Part shown: positions 33,454-43,150 of the stretch, one piece after another
How positions within the stretch are numbered: position 1 is the stretch's first letter
Layout: each line of letters begins with the position of its first letter
NCBI RefSeq assembly: GCF_900187455.1
Contig: NZ_FYDX01000001.1
Coordinates: forward strand, 310,001-374,000
Reading direction: 5' to 3'
Source: Pseudomonas sp. Irchel 3E13
GTDB taxonomy: Bacteria; Pseudomonadota; Gammaproteobacteria; Pseudomonadales; Pseudomonadaceae
Length of the DNA: 64,000 nucleotides
Notes under the pieces: generated by a model
Seen by the model: the letters and a program-made list of their open reading frames with translations, nothing else
Database searches by the model: none
Told to the model about the DNA's origin: nothing
Made by a program: the position numbers and the translations under genes

Positions 33454-35844
33454 TCAGTCCTGAAACAACCCCATCTGCCGATCAATCAACCCACTGAAAT
33501 CATCCCCCACGAACGGCAATATCGCGTCCGCCACCGGCTGCAACTGGCGGCTCAGGTAATGCTCGTAGTCGATCGGACTGCGCCGCGCCTCCAGCGGTTC
33601 CGGGCCACTGGTGGTGATGACGTAGCTGATCCAGCCACCATTCTGGTACTGCCGCGGCCGGCCCAGGCTGTCGTTGAAATCATCAGCCAGCCGCGCCGCG
33701 CGGACATGTGGCGGGACATTGCGCTGGTAGTCATCCAGCGGCCGGCGCAGACGCTTGCGGTACACCAGCAACTCATCCAGCTCGCCGGCCAGGGTGCGTT
33801 GCACGTATTCACGCACGAATTCCCTATACGGCTCGCGACGGAAGATGCGCAAATACAACGCCTGCTGGAACTGCTGGGCCAGTGGCGACCAATCCGTGCG
33901 CACCGTTTCCAGGCCCTTGTAGATCACCTCTTCACTGCCATCGGCACGCTGCACCACACCGGCATAGCGCTTTTTGCTGCCCTCCTCGGCGCCGCGGATG
34001 GTGGGCATCAGAAAGCGCGTGTAGTGGGTTTCGTACTGCAATTCCAGGGCGCTTTCCAGGCCGTATTGCTCGCGCAGGTGGTCGCGCCACCAGGCATTGA
34101 CCTCGCGCACCAGGGTCTGGCCGATCTGGCTGGCTTGGTCCTGGTCGTGGGCGCGCTTGAGCCAGACGAAGGTGGAATCGGTGTCGCCGTAGATCACCTG
34201 GTAGCCACGCGCCTCGATCAGCTTGCGGGTGCGCTGCATGATCTCGTGCCCGCGCAGGGTGATGGACGACGCCAGGCGCGGGTCGAAGAAGCGGCAGCCG
34301 CTGGAACCGAGCACGCCGTAGAAGGCGTTCATGATGATCTTCAGCGCCTGCGACAACGGCGCGTTGCCGTCGCGCTTGGCCGCCTCGCGGCCCTGCCAGA
34401 CCCGCTCGACGATGGCCGGCAGGCAATGCTGCGTGCGCGAGAAACGCGCCTCGCGAAAACCCGGCACCGAGTGTTCGTCGTCCGGTTCGCGCAGGCCCTC
34501 CACCAGGCCCACCGGGTCGATCAGGAAGGTGCGGATGATCGATGGGTAAAGGCTTTTGTAGTCCAGCACCAGCACCGATTCGTAGAGGCCGGGCCGCGAG
34601 TCCATGACGAAGCCGCCAGGGCTGGCCTCGCCTTCGCGCCCGCCAAGGTTCGGTGCGACAAAGCCCAGGCGGTGCATCAGCGGAATGTACAGGTGACAGA
34701 ACGCCGCCACCGAACCGCCGCTGCGGTCCACCGGCAAACCCGTGACCGTGGACCGCTCCAGCAGGAAGTCCATCAGCCGGGTCTTGTCGAAGATGCGCGT
34801 CACCAGTTCGCAGTCCTTGAGGTTGTAGCGGGCCAGCGCCGGGCGGTCCTCGGCGAACATGCGGTTGATCTCGTCCATGCGTTGGTACGGCGTGTCGATG
34901 GCCTTGCCCTCGCCGAGCAGGGTCTGGGCGACGTTTTCCAGGCTGAAAGACGGGAAACTCCAGGTCGCCGAGCGCAGCGACTCGATGCCATCGATGATCA
35001 ACCGCCCGGCGGCGCTGGCAAAGTAGTGAGTGCGGCTGCCGTGTTCGCGCCATTCCATGGGCTGGCTGTCGCGGCCCAACAGCAGCGGCACGTTCAGGCG
35101 CTTGCTGTGTTCGTGCAAAACACGCAGGTCGAACTGCACCAGGTTCCAGCCGATGATCGCGTCCGGGTCGTGCTCGGCCAGCCAGCCGTTCAGGCGCTGC
35201 AGGAGTTCGGCGCGGCTGTCGCACCATTCGAGCTGGAAGTCGATGCCGCTGGCGTCGCCATTGGCCGGGCCGAGCATGTACACCTGGCGCTGCCCGCAGC
35301 CTTCCAGGGCAATCGAATACAGCTCGCCGCGTTCGCTGGTCTCGATGTCCAGCGACACCAGTTTCAGCCGTGGCCGGTAGTCGTTGGCCGGTTTCAGTTG
35401 GGCGTCGAGCCAGACGCCGTCGCGGTCGGGCTGGCCGCTGAAATCGACCGGCGCGGTGATGAAGCGCTCCATCAGGTAGCGCTCGGGCGGGCGGATATCC
35501 GCCTCCAGCAACTCGATGCCGGCGCCGCGCAGGCGTTTTTCCAGTTGCATCAGTTGCCGGTGCTGGCGGCAATACAGGCCGAGCACCGGGCGCTGGGCAA
35601 AATCCCTCAACGCCAGCGGGCGCAGTTCCACGTCCTTTTCGCCACGCAGCAGCTCGCCGAGCCGCTCGCGCTGATCCGCCGCAACGAAGGCCACCGACGT
35701 CTGCGCCGGCAGGCGCACACGCCGCGGCCCCGCCTCGGTGGCCAGCCAGAACTCCACCAGGGTGCCTTGCGGCGTATCCCGCCAATGACGGGTCAGGACA
35801 AAGCCCTGTTCTACCTGCACCGGTGTTTCCTCGACCACATTCAT
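33454..35844 (-). CDS. polB: DNA polymerase II (family B)
   Basis: A 796-aa family B polymerase with 3'-5' proofreading. The exonuclease motif [15 protein letters not shown] is at about residue 163, Exo II includes [11 protein letters not shown], polymerase motif A is [10 protein letters not shown] (about 430) and motif C is YGDTDSTF (about 554). Length and order agree with bacterial Pol II, used in replication restart and translesion synthesis and often LexA-regulated. No clear LexA box was recognised upstream. Start ATG at 35844; the ribosome-binding site is poor. Confidence 0.95.
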   Translation of the reverse strand: MNVVEETPVQVEQGFVLTRHWRDTPQGTLVEFWLATEAGPRRVRLPAQTSVAFVAADQRERLGELLRGEKDVELRPLALRDFAQRPVLGLYCRQHRQLMQLEKRLRGAGIELLEADIRPPERYLMERFITAPVDFSGQPDRDGVWLDAQLKPANDYRPRLKLVSLDIETSERGELYSIALEGCGQRQVYMLGPANGDASGIDFQLEWCDSRAELLQRLNGWLAEHDPDAIIGWNLVQFDLRVLHEHSKRLNVPLLLGRDSQPMEWREHGSRTHYFASAAGRLIIDGIESLRSATWSFPSFSLENVAQTLLGEGKAIDTPYQRMDEINRMFAEDRPALARYNLKDCELVTRIFDKTRLMDFLLERSTVTGLPVDRSGGSVAAFCHLYIPLMHRLGFVAPNLGGREGEASPGGFVMDSRPGLYESVLVLDYKSLYPSIIRTFLIDPVGLVEGLREPDDEHSVPGFREARFSRTQHCLPAIVERVWQGREAAKRDGNAPLSQALKIIMNAFYGVLGSSGCRFFDPRLASSITLRGHEIMQRTRKLIEARGYQVIYGDTDSTFVWLKRAHDQDQASQIGQTLVREVNAWWRDHLREQYGLESALELQYETHYTRFLMPTIRGAEEGSKKRYAGVVQRADGSEEVIYKGLETVRTDWSPLAQQFQQALYLRIFRREPYREFVREYVQRTLAGELDELLVYRKRLRRPLDDYQRNVPPHVRAARLADDFNDSLGRPRQYQNGGWISYVITTSGPEPLEARRSPIDYEHYLSRQLQPVADAILPFVGDDFSGLIDRQMGLFQD

Positions 35845-36048
35845 TCAAAGGGCACGGAGTCTACCCGAGCCACCGGCCCGGAGCGCCCCTTATCGGCGCG
35901 ACAGTGCGACGGGTTTCGGCGCGCTGCCTCTCCCGCTAGAATGCGCCCTCAAAGGAAATGCTTCATCCACTACGGACAGTGCCTATCGCCATGAATCACG
36001 CCCCAGCCTTTTCCCGCCCTCACCCTACGGGGCACAAGGATCTACCAC

Positions 36049-36738
36049 GTGCGTTGTGATCGCTCCCTTCTCTCCCTGTTGTGCCTGCTGCCCGTCATGG
36101 CCGTGGCCGGTGATCCCGTCATCGATCCCCACGCCGACCTGCTGTATCGCCAGGCCCTGCCCCTGCTGGAGAAAGCCGACGCGCAGAGCAACACCCTGCC
36201 CACCGACACCGCGCCCAACGATCAGGAACTGATCCGCAAGGTGCAGTCGCTGGACCAGGCCCTGCAACCGGCGGTGGCGCTGTTGCAACGCGCCGCCCTG
36301 CTGCATCACCCGGTGGCCGAGTACCGCCTGGCCCTGCATTACATCACCCACCTGCCGGTCAACCAGATTTCGGCCGAGGCCTGTCCGCTGCTGCGTTCCA
36401 GCTTGTCCCAGGGCTTTACCCCGGCGGCGCTGGAAGTGGGCAACTGGTGCCCGGAGCTGCGCAACAGCGCCGAATACCGCCAGGCGCTGGAGCAGGTGCC
36501 GACCCGCGACTCGCTGTACGCCGGATATTTCCCGCAACCGGCGGTGCGCCTGCAATGCCTGAGCGAGCGACCGCAGGGACTGGCGCTGCAATGGGGGCGC
36601 CAGCGCGACTTCCAGGCCGAGGTCTATCGCCTGCTCGCCGGCCTGGACCCGAACCAGCGCGCCAGCTATCAGAAGAAGGCGGTGGAGATCAACGGCTGCC
36701 GCGCCGTGCGCCCGCAGGTGGTCAATCACCTTCCCTGA
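36049..36738 (+). CDS. Exported protein of unknown function
   Basis: A 229-aa protein not assigned to a family. A short signal peptide (SLLSLLCLLPVMAVAG) precedes a mostly helical mature region (about 60-170) with LLQRAALLHHPVAEYRLALH, which recalls a tetratricopeptide/Sel1-like helix pair. Cys residues at about 110, 133, 168 and 215 could form disulfides. The start is GTG at 36049, with AAGGA 8 nt upstream. A 22-codon frame beginning ATG at 35991 ends at 36059 and overlaps this start, so reinitiation is possible. Confidence 0.75.
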   Translation: MRCDRSLLSLLCLLPVMAVAGDPVIDPHADLLYRQALPLLEKADAQSNTLPTDTAPNDQELIRKVQSLDQALQPAVALLQRAALLHHPVAEYRLALHYITHLPVNQISAEACPLLRSSLSQGFTPAALEVGNWCPELRNSAEYRQALEQVPTRDSLYAGYFPQPAVRLQCLSERPQGLALQWGRQRDFQAEVYRLLAGLDPNQRASYQKKAVEINGCRAVRPQVVNHLP

Positions 36739-36829
36739 ATTGAACACGCCTGAGCTGAGCAAGATTGTTCAATCCAGCCGGACGGCGCTCTGGCATCCTG
36801 TCTGGCCTTCCACACTCATGCTGTCGCTC

Positions 36830-37525
36830 ATGTCCGGATCCCGCCTCGCCCGCACCGCTTACCTCCATGGCGCCATCGCCAGCATGCCGCTGTCCCTGGC
36901 CGTCGCGCCCTGGGGTTTGCTGGCCGGTTCCATGGCCATCGAAGCCAACCTCACCCCGCTCGAAGGCCAGGGCCTGTCGGCGATCGTCTTCGCCGGCGCC
37001 GCGCAACTGGTGGCGATCGGCATGCTCAAGGGCGGCGCCAACCTGGCGTCGATCCTGCTGACCACCTTGCTGCTGACCTCTCAGCACCTGCTTTACGGCC
37101 TGTCGATGCGCCCGGTGATCTCCGGGCTGCCAGGCCGCTGGCGGGTCGCCCTGGGCTTTCTGCTGACTGACGAGTTCTTCGCCTTGGTCAGCCAGTACGA
37201 CCGCGAACAGTTCAACCGCTGGTACGCGCTGGGCGTCGGCTTCACGTTCTACCTGGCGTGGAACCTGTTTACCCTGGCCGGGATCATCCTCGGCCAGAAC
37301 ATCCCGCACCTGGACAAGCTGGGCCTGGACTTCTCCATCGCCGCCACCTTCGTCGCGCTGATCGCCCCATGCGTGCGCGACGTGCCAACGGTGGTGTGCG
37401 TGGCGGTGTCGCTGTTCTGTTCGGTGCTGTTCAGCTACTGGCACTGGGAAACCGCCCTGGTGATCGCCGGCCTGCTGGGCATGGGCGCCGGGTTCATCTG
37501 TCAAAAACTCTGGGGTGCACGCTGA
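36830..37525 (+). CDS. azlC: AzlC-family branched-chain amino acid exporter, large subunit
   Basis: A 231-aa membrane protein of the AzlC family, recognised by SLAVAPWGLLAGSMAIEANL, then FAGAAQLVAIGMLKGGANLA and TSQHLLYGLSMRP. With AzlD it exports branched-chain amino acids such as azaleucine. The start is uncertain: ATG codons at 36818 and 36830 are both near the first helix, neither with a clear ribosome-binding site; the frame can be extended to a TTG at 36740. It is coupled to azlD by TGATG. Confidence 0.85.
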   Translation: MSGSRLARTAYLHGAIASMPLSLAVAPWGLLAGSMAIEANLTPLEGQGLSAIVFAGAAQLVAIGMLKGGANLASILLTTLLLTSQHLLYGLSMRPVISGLPGRWRVALGFLLTDEFFALVSQYDREQFNRWYALGVGFTFYLAWNLFTLAGIILGQNIPHLDKLGLDFSIAATFVALIAPCVRDVPTVVCVAVSLFCSVLFSYWHWETALVIAGLLGMGAGFICQKLWGAR

Positions 37526-37848
37526 TGGTTTTCCTGCTGATCCTCGCCATGGGCCTGATCGTCTTCCTCAACCGCTACGCCTTTCTCGAACCGCGCCTGC
37601 CGCTGCGCCTGAGCTCCAACGCGCGGCAGTTCCTCGGCTTTGCCGTACCCGGCATGCTCACCGCGATCTGCGGGCCGATCGTGTTCCTGCCCGACCACCA
37701 GCTCAACCTGGACCCGCTCAACCCTTACCTGCTGGGTTCGCTGGTGGCCATCGGGCTGGTACTCTGGACGCGCAACACCCTGCTCAGCATGCTGTTGAGC
37801 ATGGGCTTCTTCTTCGTCTATCGCTGGTGGCTGGGCGGTTCGCCATGA
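37525..37848 (+). CDS. azlD: AzlD-family branched-chain amino acid exporter, small subunit
   Basis: A 107-aa protein with four membrane helices. NRYAFLEPRLPLRLSSNARQ after helix 1 and GFAVPGMLTAICGPI are typical of AzlD. The ATG at 37525 shares bases with the azlC stop, and its own stop overlaps the AraC start by four bases, so the three genes form one translationally coupled unit. Confidence 0.88.
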   Translation: MVFLLILAMGLIVFLNRYAFLEPRLPLRLSSNARQFLGFAVPGMLTAICGPIVFLPDHQLNLDPLNPYLLGSLVAIGLVLWTRNTLLSMLLSMGFFFVYRWWLGGSP

Positions 37849-38699
37849 CCCTTGCATCCCGGGAACTTACACACTTCTGGCAAGCCGCAGCGCTGGACAA
37901 CCTGGAGCTGCTGCAAGCCCGCTACTTCCAGCAGCGCTTCGCGCCGCATGTGCATGAAGGCTATTCCATCGTCGCCCTCGAGGCTGGCGCGCAGTGCTTC
38001 TGGCACCGCGGCGCCGACCATGTGGCGCCGGTGGGCAGCGTGGTGGTGATCAACCCGGACGAAATGCACACCGGCGCCCGCGCCCATGAGGCCGGCTGGA
38101 GCTACCGCGGCTCCTACCCGGACGTCATGCACCTGACCAAGGTGCTGGACGAACTGGACATTCGCCACGGCGGCACGCCCGCCTTCACCGGCAGCGTGCT
38201 GCACGACTCGCAACTGCATGCCGCACTGATCGGCCTGCACCGCTCGGCCCAGGGCGGCGCCAGCGCGCTGGAGCAGCAATCGGCCTGGCGCGAGGCGGCG
38301 CTGCTGCTGATGCAGCGCCACGCCCGGGTTGGCGATGCCCGCGCGCCGGGCAACGAGCCGCTGGCGGTGATTCGCGCCCGGGAACTGATGGATGCCCTCC
38401 TCGACTGCCCGCCGTCGCTGGAAGAACTGGCCGCCGCGGTGAACCTGTCGCCGTTCTATTTCGCCCGGGTATTCCGCCAGGCCACCGGCCTGCCGCCCCA
38501 CGCCTGGCTCAAGCAGCGCCGCCTGGGCCGGGCGCGGACCTTGCTGCGTCACGGCGGCCTGCCGTTCAACGTGGCCTTCGACCTCGGTTTCTCCGACCAG
38601 AGCCACCTCAATCGCCAGTTCAAGCAAGCCTATGGCGTCACTCCCGGCGAATACCGCCGCGCCTGCGCCGAGCGGCAGCCGGTAATCTCTGTTCGATAA
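37845..38699 (+). CDS. AraC-family regulator of the azlCD unit
   Basis: A 284-aa regulator: N-terminal cupin-type AraC-binding domain (HVHEGYSIVALEAGAQCFWH, about 31-50; GSVVVINPDEMHTGA) and a C-terminal double helix-turn-helix (SLEELAAAVNLSPFYFARVF then DLGFSDQSHLNRQFKQAYGV). This form (AraC_binding N-terminus) is often encoded with AzlCD or LysE exporters in Pseudomonas and senses the exported amino acid. The ATG at 37845 overlaps the azlD stop. Confidence 0.9.
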   Translation: MTLASRELTHFWQAAALDNLELLQARYFQQRFAPHVHEGYSIVALEAGAQCFWHRGADHVAPVGSVVVINPDEMHTGARAHEAGWSYRGSYPDVMHLTKVLDELDIRHGGTPAFTGSVLHDSQLHAALIGLHRSAQGGASALEQQSAWREAALLLMQRHARVGDARAPGNEPLAVIRARELMDALLDCPPSLEELAAAVNLSPFYFARVFRQATGLPPHAWLKQRRLGRARTLLRHGGLPFNVAFDLGFSDQSHLNRQFKQAYGVTPGEYRRACAERQPVISVR

Positions 38700-38724
38700 T
38701 CGAACCAAACCCCGCTTGCACCCC

Positions 38725-38751
38725 TCAAGTCGTCACCCTGCGCCTCCGATA
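38725..38751 (+). promoter_or_regulatory. Possible sigma-28 (FliA) promoter of the chemoreceptor gene
   Basis: TCAAGT at 38725-38730 and CCGATA at 38746-38751, 15 bp apart, resemble the pseudomonad FliA pattern (TCAAG and GCCGATA) with a spacing about 1 bp longer than usual. The site lies 65 bp before the chemoreceptor ATG, consistent with flagellar-class control. Confidence 0.4.
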
Positions 38752-38815
38752 GCCATTGAACCGTCCGGTACAAAAAGTGACGGACCTTGAAACTGCCTAC
38801 AGGAGCCTTGCCCGC

Positions 38816-40441
38816 ATGTTCGTCGACCTGAAAATCCGCACCGGAATGTTCTGGGTGCTGTCGCTGTTCAGCCTGACCCTGCTGTTTTCCTCCGTCAGCG
38901 CCTGGCGCGGCGCGGTGGGCAGCGACGCACAGATCAACGAACTGGACGACACCGCGCACCAGTCCGACCGGCTCAACAACGCGCTGCTGATGGCCATCCG
39001 CGCCAGCGCCAACGTGTCCTCGGGCTTTATCGAGCAGCAAGGCGGCCATGCCGACAGCGCCAAGGCCCGCCTGGTGCGCTCCGAAGAACTGATCGGCGAG
39101 AGCCTGAAACTGGTGGCGTCCTTCGTCGACAACGTCCAGGACCCGGCGCTCAAACCGGTGGCCGACGACCTGCAACGCACCTTCGCCGCCTACTCCAAGG
39201 CCGTCGCCGGCCAGCGCGAGGCGACCCTGGCGAATTCGCTGGACCATTATTTCGCGGTCAACGTCGATGCCGGCAACGCCATGGGCCGTTTGCAGAACCT
39301 GCGTCAGGAGTTGGTCAAGGCCCTCAGCGAGCGCGGTCAGCAGATCATGGCCGAGTCCGAACGGCGCCTGCACATTGCGCAGATCACCAGCCTCGCCTTG
39401 CTGGCCGTGACGCTGTTGCTCGCCGCGCTGTGCTGGAGCTTCATCCAGCAGCGCGTGCTGCGACCGCTGCGTGAGGCGGGCCGGCACTTCCAGCGCATCG
39501 CCGGCGGCGACCTGAGCGAGTCGGTGCAGGTGCCGGGCAACAATGAAATCGGCCAATTGTTCGCCGAACTGCAGCGCATGCAGCACAGCCAGCGCGACAC
39601 CCTCGGCCGTATCAGCGGCTGCGCCGGACAACTGGCCGAGGCTGCCCAGGCCCTCAACGCGGTGACCGAGCAAAGCGCCGAAAGCCTGCGCCGCCAGGAT
39701 GAAGAGCTGGAGCAGGCAGCCACCGCCGTGACCGAAATGACCACTGCGGTGGAAGAAGTCGCGCGCAATGCAGTGTCCACCTCCCAGGCCGCCAACGACT
39801 CCAACCGCCTTGCGGAACAAAGCCGCCGCCAGGTCAGCGAAACCCTCGACGGCACCCAGGCCATGGCCGGCGAAGTGCAGGCCGGCAGCGAGCGCCTGCA
39901 ACTGCTGGCCGGCGAGATCCGCGATATCGGCAAGGTGCTGGAAGTAATCCGCGCCGTCTCCGAACAGACCAACCTGCTGGCCCTCAACGCCGCCATCGAA
40001 GCGGCGCGGGCCGGTGAGGCCGGGCGCGGTTTCGCAGTGGTCGCCGACGAGGTGCGCACCCTCGCCTACCGCACCCAGCAATCGACCCAGGAAATCGAAC
40101 AGATGATCGGCAGCGTGCAGAGCGGCACCGAAGTCGCGGTGAGCTCCATGAACACCAGCGCCGAACGGGCCCGCGCCGCGCTCGACACCACCCAGGCGTC
40201 GGAGCAGGTGCTGGAAGGTATCTACGCCGCCATCGGCCAGATCAACGAGCGCAACCTGGTGATCGCCAGCGCCGCCGAGGAACAGGCCCAGGTCGCCCGT
40301 GAAGTGGACCGCAACCTGCTGAACATCCGCGAACTCTCGGCGCGCTCGGCCGAAGGCGCCGAACAGACCAACGCGGCGAGCCACACCCTGTCGGGGCTGG
40401 CCAAGGAACTGACGGCGCTGGTCGGGCGCTTCCGCGTGTAA
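38816..40441 (+). CDS. Methyl-accepting chemotaxis protein
   Basis: A 541-aa chemoreceptor. TM1 (residues about 10-30), a periplasmic four-helix-bundle-type sensor (about 33-185), TM2 (about 186-209), HAMP (about 210-262) and a cytoplasmic signalling hairpin whose tip, [20 protein letters not shown], lies at about 381-400. The ATG at 38816 (AGGAG 11 nt upstream) is chosen over 38756, which would add 20 polar residues before TM1. The ligand is unknown. There is no C-terminal CheR-binding pentapeptide; the protein ends GRFRV. Confidence 0.93.
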   Translation: MFVDLKIRTGMFWVLSLFSLTLLFSSVSAWRGAVGSDAQINELDDTAHQSDRLNNALLMAIRASANVSSGFIEQQGGHADSAKARLVRSEELIGESLKLVASFVDNVQDPALKPVADDLQRTFAAYSKAVAGQREATLANSLDHYFAVNVDAGNAMGRLQNLRQELVKALSERGQQIMAESERRLHIAQITSLALLAVTLLLAALCWSFIQQRVLRPLREAGRHFQRIAGGDLSESVQVPGNNEIGQLFAELQRMQHSQRDTLGRISGCAGQLAEAAQALNAVTEQSAESLRRQDEELEQAATAVTEMTTAVEEVARNAVSTSQAANDSNRLAEQSRRQVSETLDGTQAMAGEVQAGSERLQLLAGEIRDIGKVLEVIRAVSEQTNLLALNAAIEAARAGEAGRGFAVVADEVRTLAYRTQQSTQEIEQMIGSVQSGTEVAVSSMNTSAERARAALDTTQASEQVLEGIYAAIGQINERNLVIASAAEEQAQVAREVDRNLLNIRELSARSAEGAEQTNAASHTLSGLAKELTALVGRFRV

Positions 40442-40508
40442 GCGCGGGAACTCCGGACGGGGCTGCTGTAGACTGGCGCCCCGCCCTTTTTCCGGAACTG
40501 CCCGCCCG

Positions 40509-41216
40509 ATGCCCGTTGTCACCCTGCTCCAGACCCCGCCCGAAGAACCGCTGAAAAGCCAACTGCTGCAGTGGGTGGTGGATGACTTCAGCCAACTGAG
40601 CAGCACCGCCCTGCCGCCGAGCAATCCGCTGTACAACCTCTATCAGTACGGCCTCGGCTTCGAAGTGCACCTGTACCTCGAAGCCCTGGGCGGCTCGCGG
40701 CTGCCGGTCGAGTTGCTGCTGGCCTGTGACGACGACGATACGCAGCAGTTGCACGGCTTTGCCCTGTGCCTGCCGATCGACGGCGAACCCGACGCCTGCG
40801 CGGTGGCCTGGATGGCGGTGCGGCCGGACCTGCGCCGCCGCGGAATCGCGCGGTCGCTGCTGGACCACCTACGCCAGCGCTACAACCGTATCGAACTGGC
40901 CTGCGGCCAGGGCAAGGTGCCCTGCTTCGAGGCGCTTGGCTTCGCGGTGGTGGGCGTGCGCGATACCCAGGTGCTGATGGCCAGTGGCGCAGCGCCAGGC
41001 GATGGCGTGCTGCTGATGCTCGACGTCGCGCCGGTGTGGCGGACGGTCGAGGTGCAGCAGATCCACAGCTACCTGCTCAAGCAGCACGGGCGCAAGGCGA
41101 TGGTCGAGGCAGAGAAAAAGCGTGACCGCCATCTGGATGAGCTGAGCCGGCATGCGCGGGCGTTTGTGCTGGAGCGGATTGCGCAGGCGCAGGTTCGCGA
41201 GATCCGCCTGGTCTGA
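40509..41216 (+). CDS. GNAT-family N-acetyltransferase
   Basis: A 235-aa protein with an acetyl-CoA-binding motif A in the form AWMAVRPDLRRRGIARSLLD (about 100-119), then ACGQGKVPCFEALGFAVVGV (motif B). The C-terminal 60 residues form a charged helical tail (KKRDRHLDELSRHARAFVLE). Substrate unknown. It follows the chemoreceptor by 67 bp. A REP pair lies downstream. Confidence 0.82.
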   Translation: MPVVTLLQTPPEEPLKSQLLQWVVDDFSQLSSTALPPSNPLYNLYQYGLGFEVHLYLEALGGSRLPVELLLACDDDDTQQLHGFALCLPIDGEPDACAVAWMAVRPDLRRRGIARSLLDHLRQRYNRIELACGQGKVPCFEALGFAVVGVRDTQVLMASGAAPGDGVLLMLDVAPVWRTVEVQQIHSYLLKQHGRKAMVEAEKKRDRHLDELSRHARAFVLERIAQAQVREIRLV

Positions 41217-41224
41217 GCCTGTAC

Positions 41225-41296
41225 TGTAGGAGCGAGCTTGCTCGCGAAAGGCCGGCAAACCTCGCGCGCCCCTTCGCCAGCAAGCTCGCCCCTACC
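41225..41296. repeat. REP pair (BIME) between GNAT and SleB-like genes
   Basis: TGTAGGAGCGAGCTTGCTCG at 41225 and a diverged inverted copy (TTCGCCAGCAAGCTCGCCCC then TACC, 41273-41296) face each other across 25 bp, forming an imperfect hairpin just after the acetyltransferase stop. Confidence 0.85.
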
Positions 41297-41378
41297 GTCC
41301 GGCGGCAACTTCGGAATGATTGAACTTCAGCCAATGTCTACCGAATCAGGTAGCTCTCGTTGCGGGAAGGGTTCGATC

Positions 41379-41999
41379 ATGCGCCTCATGCTGAATGCCG
41401 TCTGCCTGTCGATCATGCTTGTGCTCACAACCACCGCCAGCGCGGCCGACCCCGCCATCGCCGTCAAGGCCGAGGAAAAAGCCGAAGCCCTGGAACACGC
41501 GGTCGCCACCCAGGCCACCGACGCCAAACCCGCCCCCAGCGAAACCATCACCCCCACCGAAGCCAAGGCCGTGGACCCGCAAGGCGCCGCGCCCCTCGAC
41601 GACACCCTGACGTGCCTGGCCCGCACCATCTACTGGGAATCCAAGGGCGCCAGCGACGCCGATATGCAGGCGGTGGCCAATGTGGTGATGAACCGGGTCG
41701 GCCACGAGGGCTTCCCCGACACCGTCTGCGCGGTGGTCAAGGACGGCTCCGAACGCCATGCCTGCCAGTTCTCCTGGTGGTGCGACGGCCGCGCCGACCA
41801 GATCAAGGAAGACGAGCAATACCTGAAAACCAAGGAAATCGCCCGCAAGGTGCTCAACCGGCAACTGCCGGACAACAGCCGCGGCGCCCTCTATTTCCAC
41901 GCCCGCAACGCCTCCCCCGCGTGGTCGAAAACCTTCCTCAGAACCGCACAGACCGGCAAATTCGTCTTCTATCGACCGAAGAATGGCGCCGCCCACTGA
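41379..41999 (+). CDS. Cell wall hydrolase, SleB family
   Basis: A 206-aa exported protein. A signal peptide (LMLNAVCLSIMLVLTTTASA) is followed by a low-complexity linker (about 25-75, rich in Ala/Glu/Pro/Thr) and a SleB/Hydrolase_2 domain: TCLARTIYWESKGASDADMQ, where Glu of YWESKG is the likely catalytic acid, VVMNRVGHEGFPDTVCAVV and FSWWCDGRAD. Family members cut peptidoglycan as lytic enzymes. The ATG at 41379 has GGGAAGG 8 nt upstream. Confidence 0.85.
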   Translation: MRLMLNAVCLSIMLVLTTTASAADPAIAVKAEEKAEALEHAVATQATDAKPAPSETITPTEAKAVDPQGAAPLDDTLTCLARTIYWESKGASDADMQAVANVVMNRVGHEGFPDTVCAVVKDGSERHACQFSWWCDGRADQIKEDEQYLKTKEIARKVLNRQLPDNSRGALYFHARNASPAWSKTFLRTAQTGKFVFYRPKNGAAH

Positions 42000-42207
42000 T
42001 TACCTGCGGAACCCTCAAGGCCTTGCGCCAGACAAAGACGACACGCGCACGCCATATCTGGCTACCATGCACGCCATCAGGCAACCATTCCCCAATTGAC
42101 CGGGGACCACCGGCCGGCCATGACCGCGGACCCGCCGGATTTACCGCAAGACGTGCCACACCGGGCCCTCCAGCACGCCCCGTGGCGCCAGATCAAGGGA
42201 GATTCAA

Positions 42208-43059
42208 ATGCGCGTCAGCTCATCCATCCTGCGTATCGCCATGTTCTGCCTGGCCCCGGTTTTCGCCAGCCAGGCCATGGCCAGCGAAGAGACGCAACTG
42301 ATCGATGCGATCAACGGTTTCCGCAACCAGCCACAACACTGCGCCGGCCAAGGCTCGCTGGAGCTGCCGCCACTGGCGAGCGATCCGCGCCTGGTGCTGT
42401 CGGTCACCGGCATGGGCGACTTGCAACAGCAATTGGCCCGGGCCACCTACCCGATGGTCAATGTCCAGGCCATCAGCCTGTCCGGCCCGCGCGACGCGGC
42501 GGCCGCCATGCAGGCGATCCGCGAAAGCTTCTGCCAGGTGGTGCTCGACCCGCAGTTCGTTGATATCGGTGTCAGCCGCGTTGACCGCGAATGGCGCATC
42601 GTCGTCGCCCGCCCCCTGCTCAGCGCCCGCCTCGGCGACTGGCAAAGCGAAGGCCAGCAACTGCTCGAAGCGATCAACAGCGCCCGCGCCCAACCGCGCC
42701 AGTGTGGCAACCAGGCGATGGCCGCCACCCGCCCGCTGGCCTGGAACACCACCCTGGCCGGGGTCGCCCAGAGTCACAGCCGGGCCATGGCCAACCAGAA
42801 CTTCTTCGACCATATCGACCGCGACGGCCGCACTCCCGGCGACCGCGCCGAGCTGGCCGGCTACAACGGCCAGCGCATCAGCGAGAACATCGCCGCCGGC
42901 CTCGACAGCCCGCGCAAGGTGCTCGACGGCTGGCTGGCCAGCCCCGGCCACTGCGCCAACCTGATGAACCCGGCCCTGCGCGAACTCGGCGCGGCGTATG
43001 CCACCGACCCGAAAAGCGATGCAGGAATCTACTGGACGGCGCTGTTCGGCACACCATGA
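42208..43059 (+). CDS. Exported CAP (CRISP/PR-1/Ag5)-domain protein
   Basis: A 283-aa exported protein with a signal peptide to about residue 25 (QAMASEE). It contains a CAP domain at about 155-283. The cavity residues are seen as SHSRAMANQNFFDHIDRDGR (His), SENIAAG (Glu) and GHCANLMNP (His and Cys). The N-terminal half (25-145) resembles a second, degenerate copy, since both halves begin with an LIDAINGFRNQPQHC / LLEAINSARAQPRQC motif. Function of bacterial CAP proteins is largely unknown. It ends 91 bp before the TcB gene. Confidence 0.85.
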   Translation: MRVSSSILRIAMFCLAPVFASQAMASEETQLIDAINGFRNQPQHCAGQGSLELPPLASDPRLVLSVTGMGDLQQQLARATYPMVNVQAISLSGPRDAAAAMQAIRESFCQVVLDPQFVDIGVSRVDREWRIVVARPLLSARLGDWQSEGQQLLEAINSARAQPRQCGNQAMAATRPLAWNTTLAGVAQSHSRAMANQNFFDHIDRDGRTPGDRAELAGYNGQRISENIAAGLDSPRKVLDGWLASPGHCANLMNPALRELGAAYATDPKSDAGIYWTALFGTP

Positions 43060-43070
43060 GGACCGCGCCA

Positions 43071-43108
43071 CCTGTTATTTCTGTCAGTTAACGGAAAGCG
43101 CCTGACAG
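43071..43108 (+). promoter_or_regulatory. Tc promoter motif, TcB copy
   Basis: CCTGTTATTTCTGTCAGT at 43071-43088, then CGGAAA at 43092-43097. The same 18-bp string and CGGAAA with identical spacing occur upstream of TcA on the other strand (60395-60421). Here CTGTCAG (43081) also forms an inverted repeat with CTGACAG (43102). It is probably a binding site for a shared regulator of the toxin genes. It sits 43 bp before the TcB start. Confidence 0.6.
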
Positions 43109-43150
43109 TGCACTCTTGACGCCATGCCCAACGGACATGGAGCAAGGACA

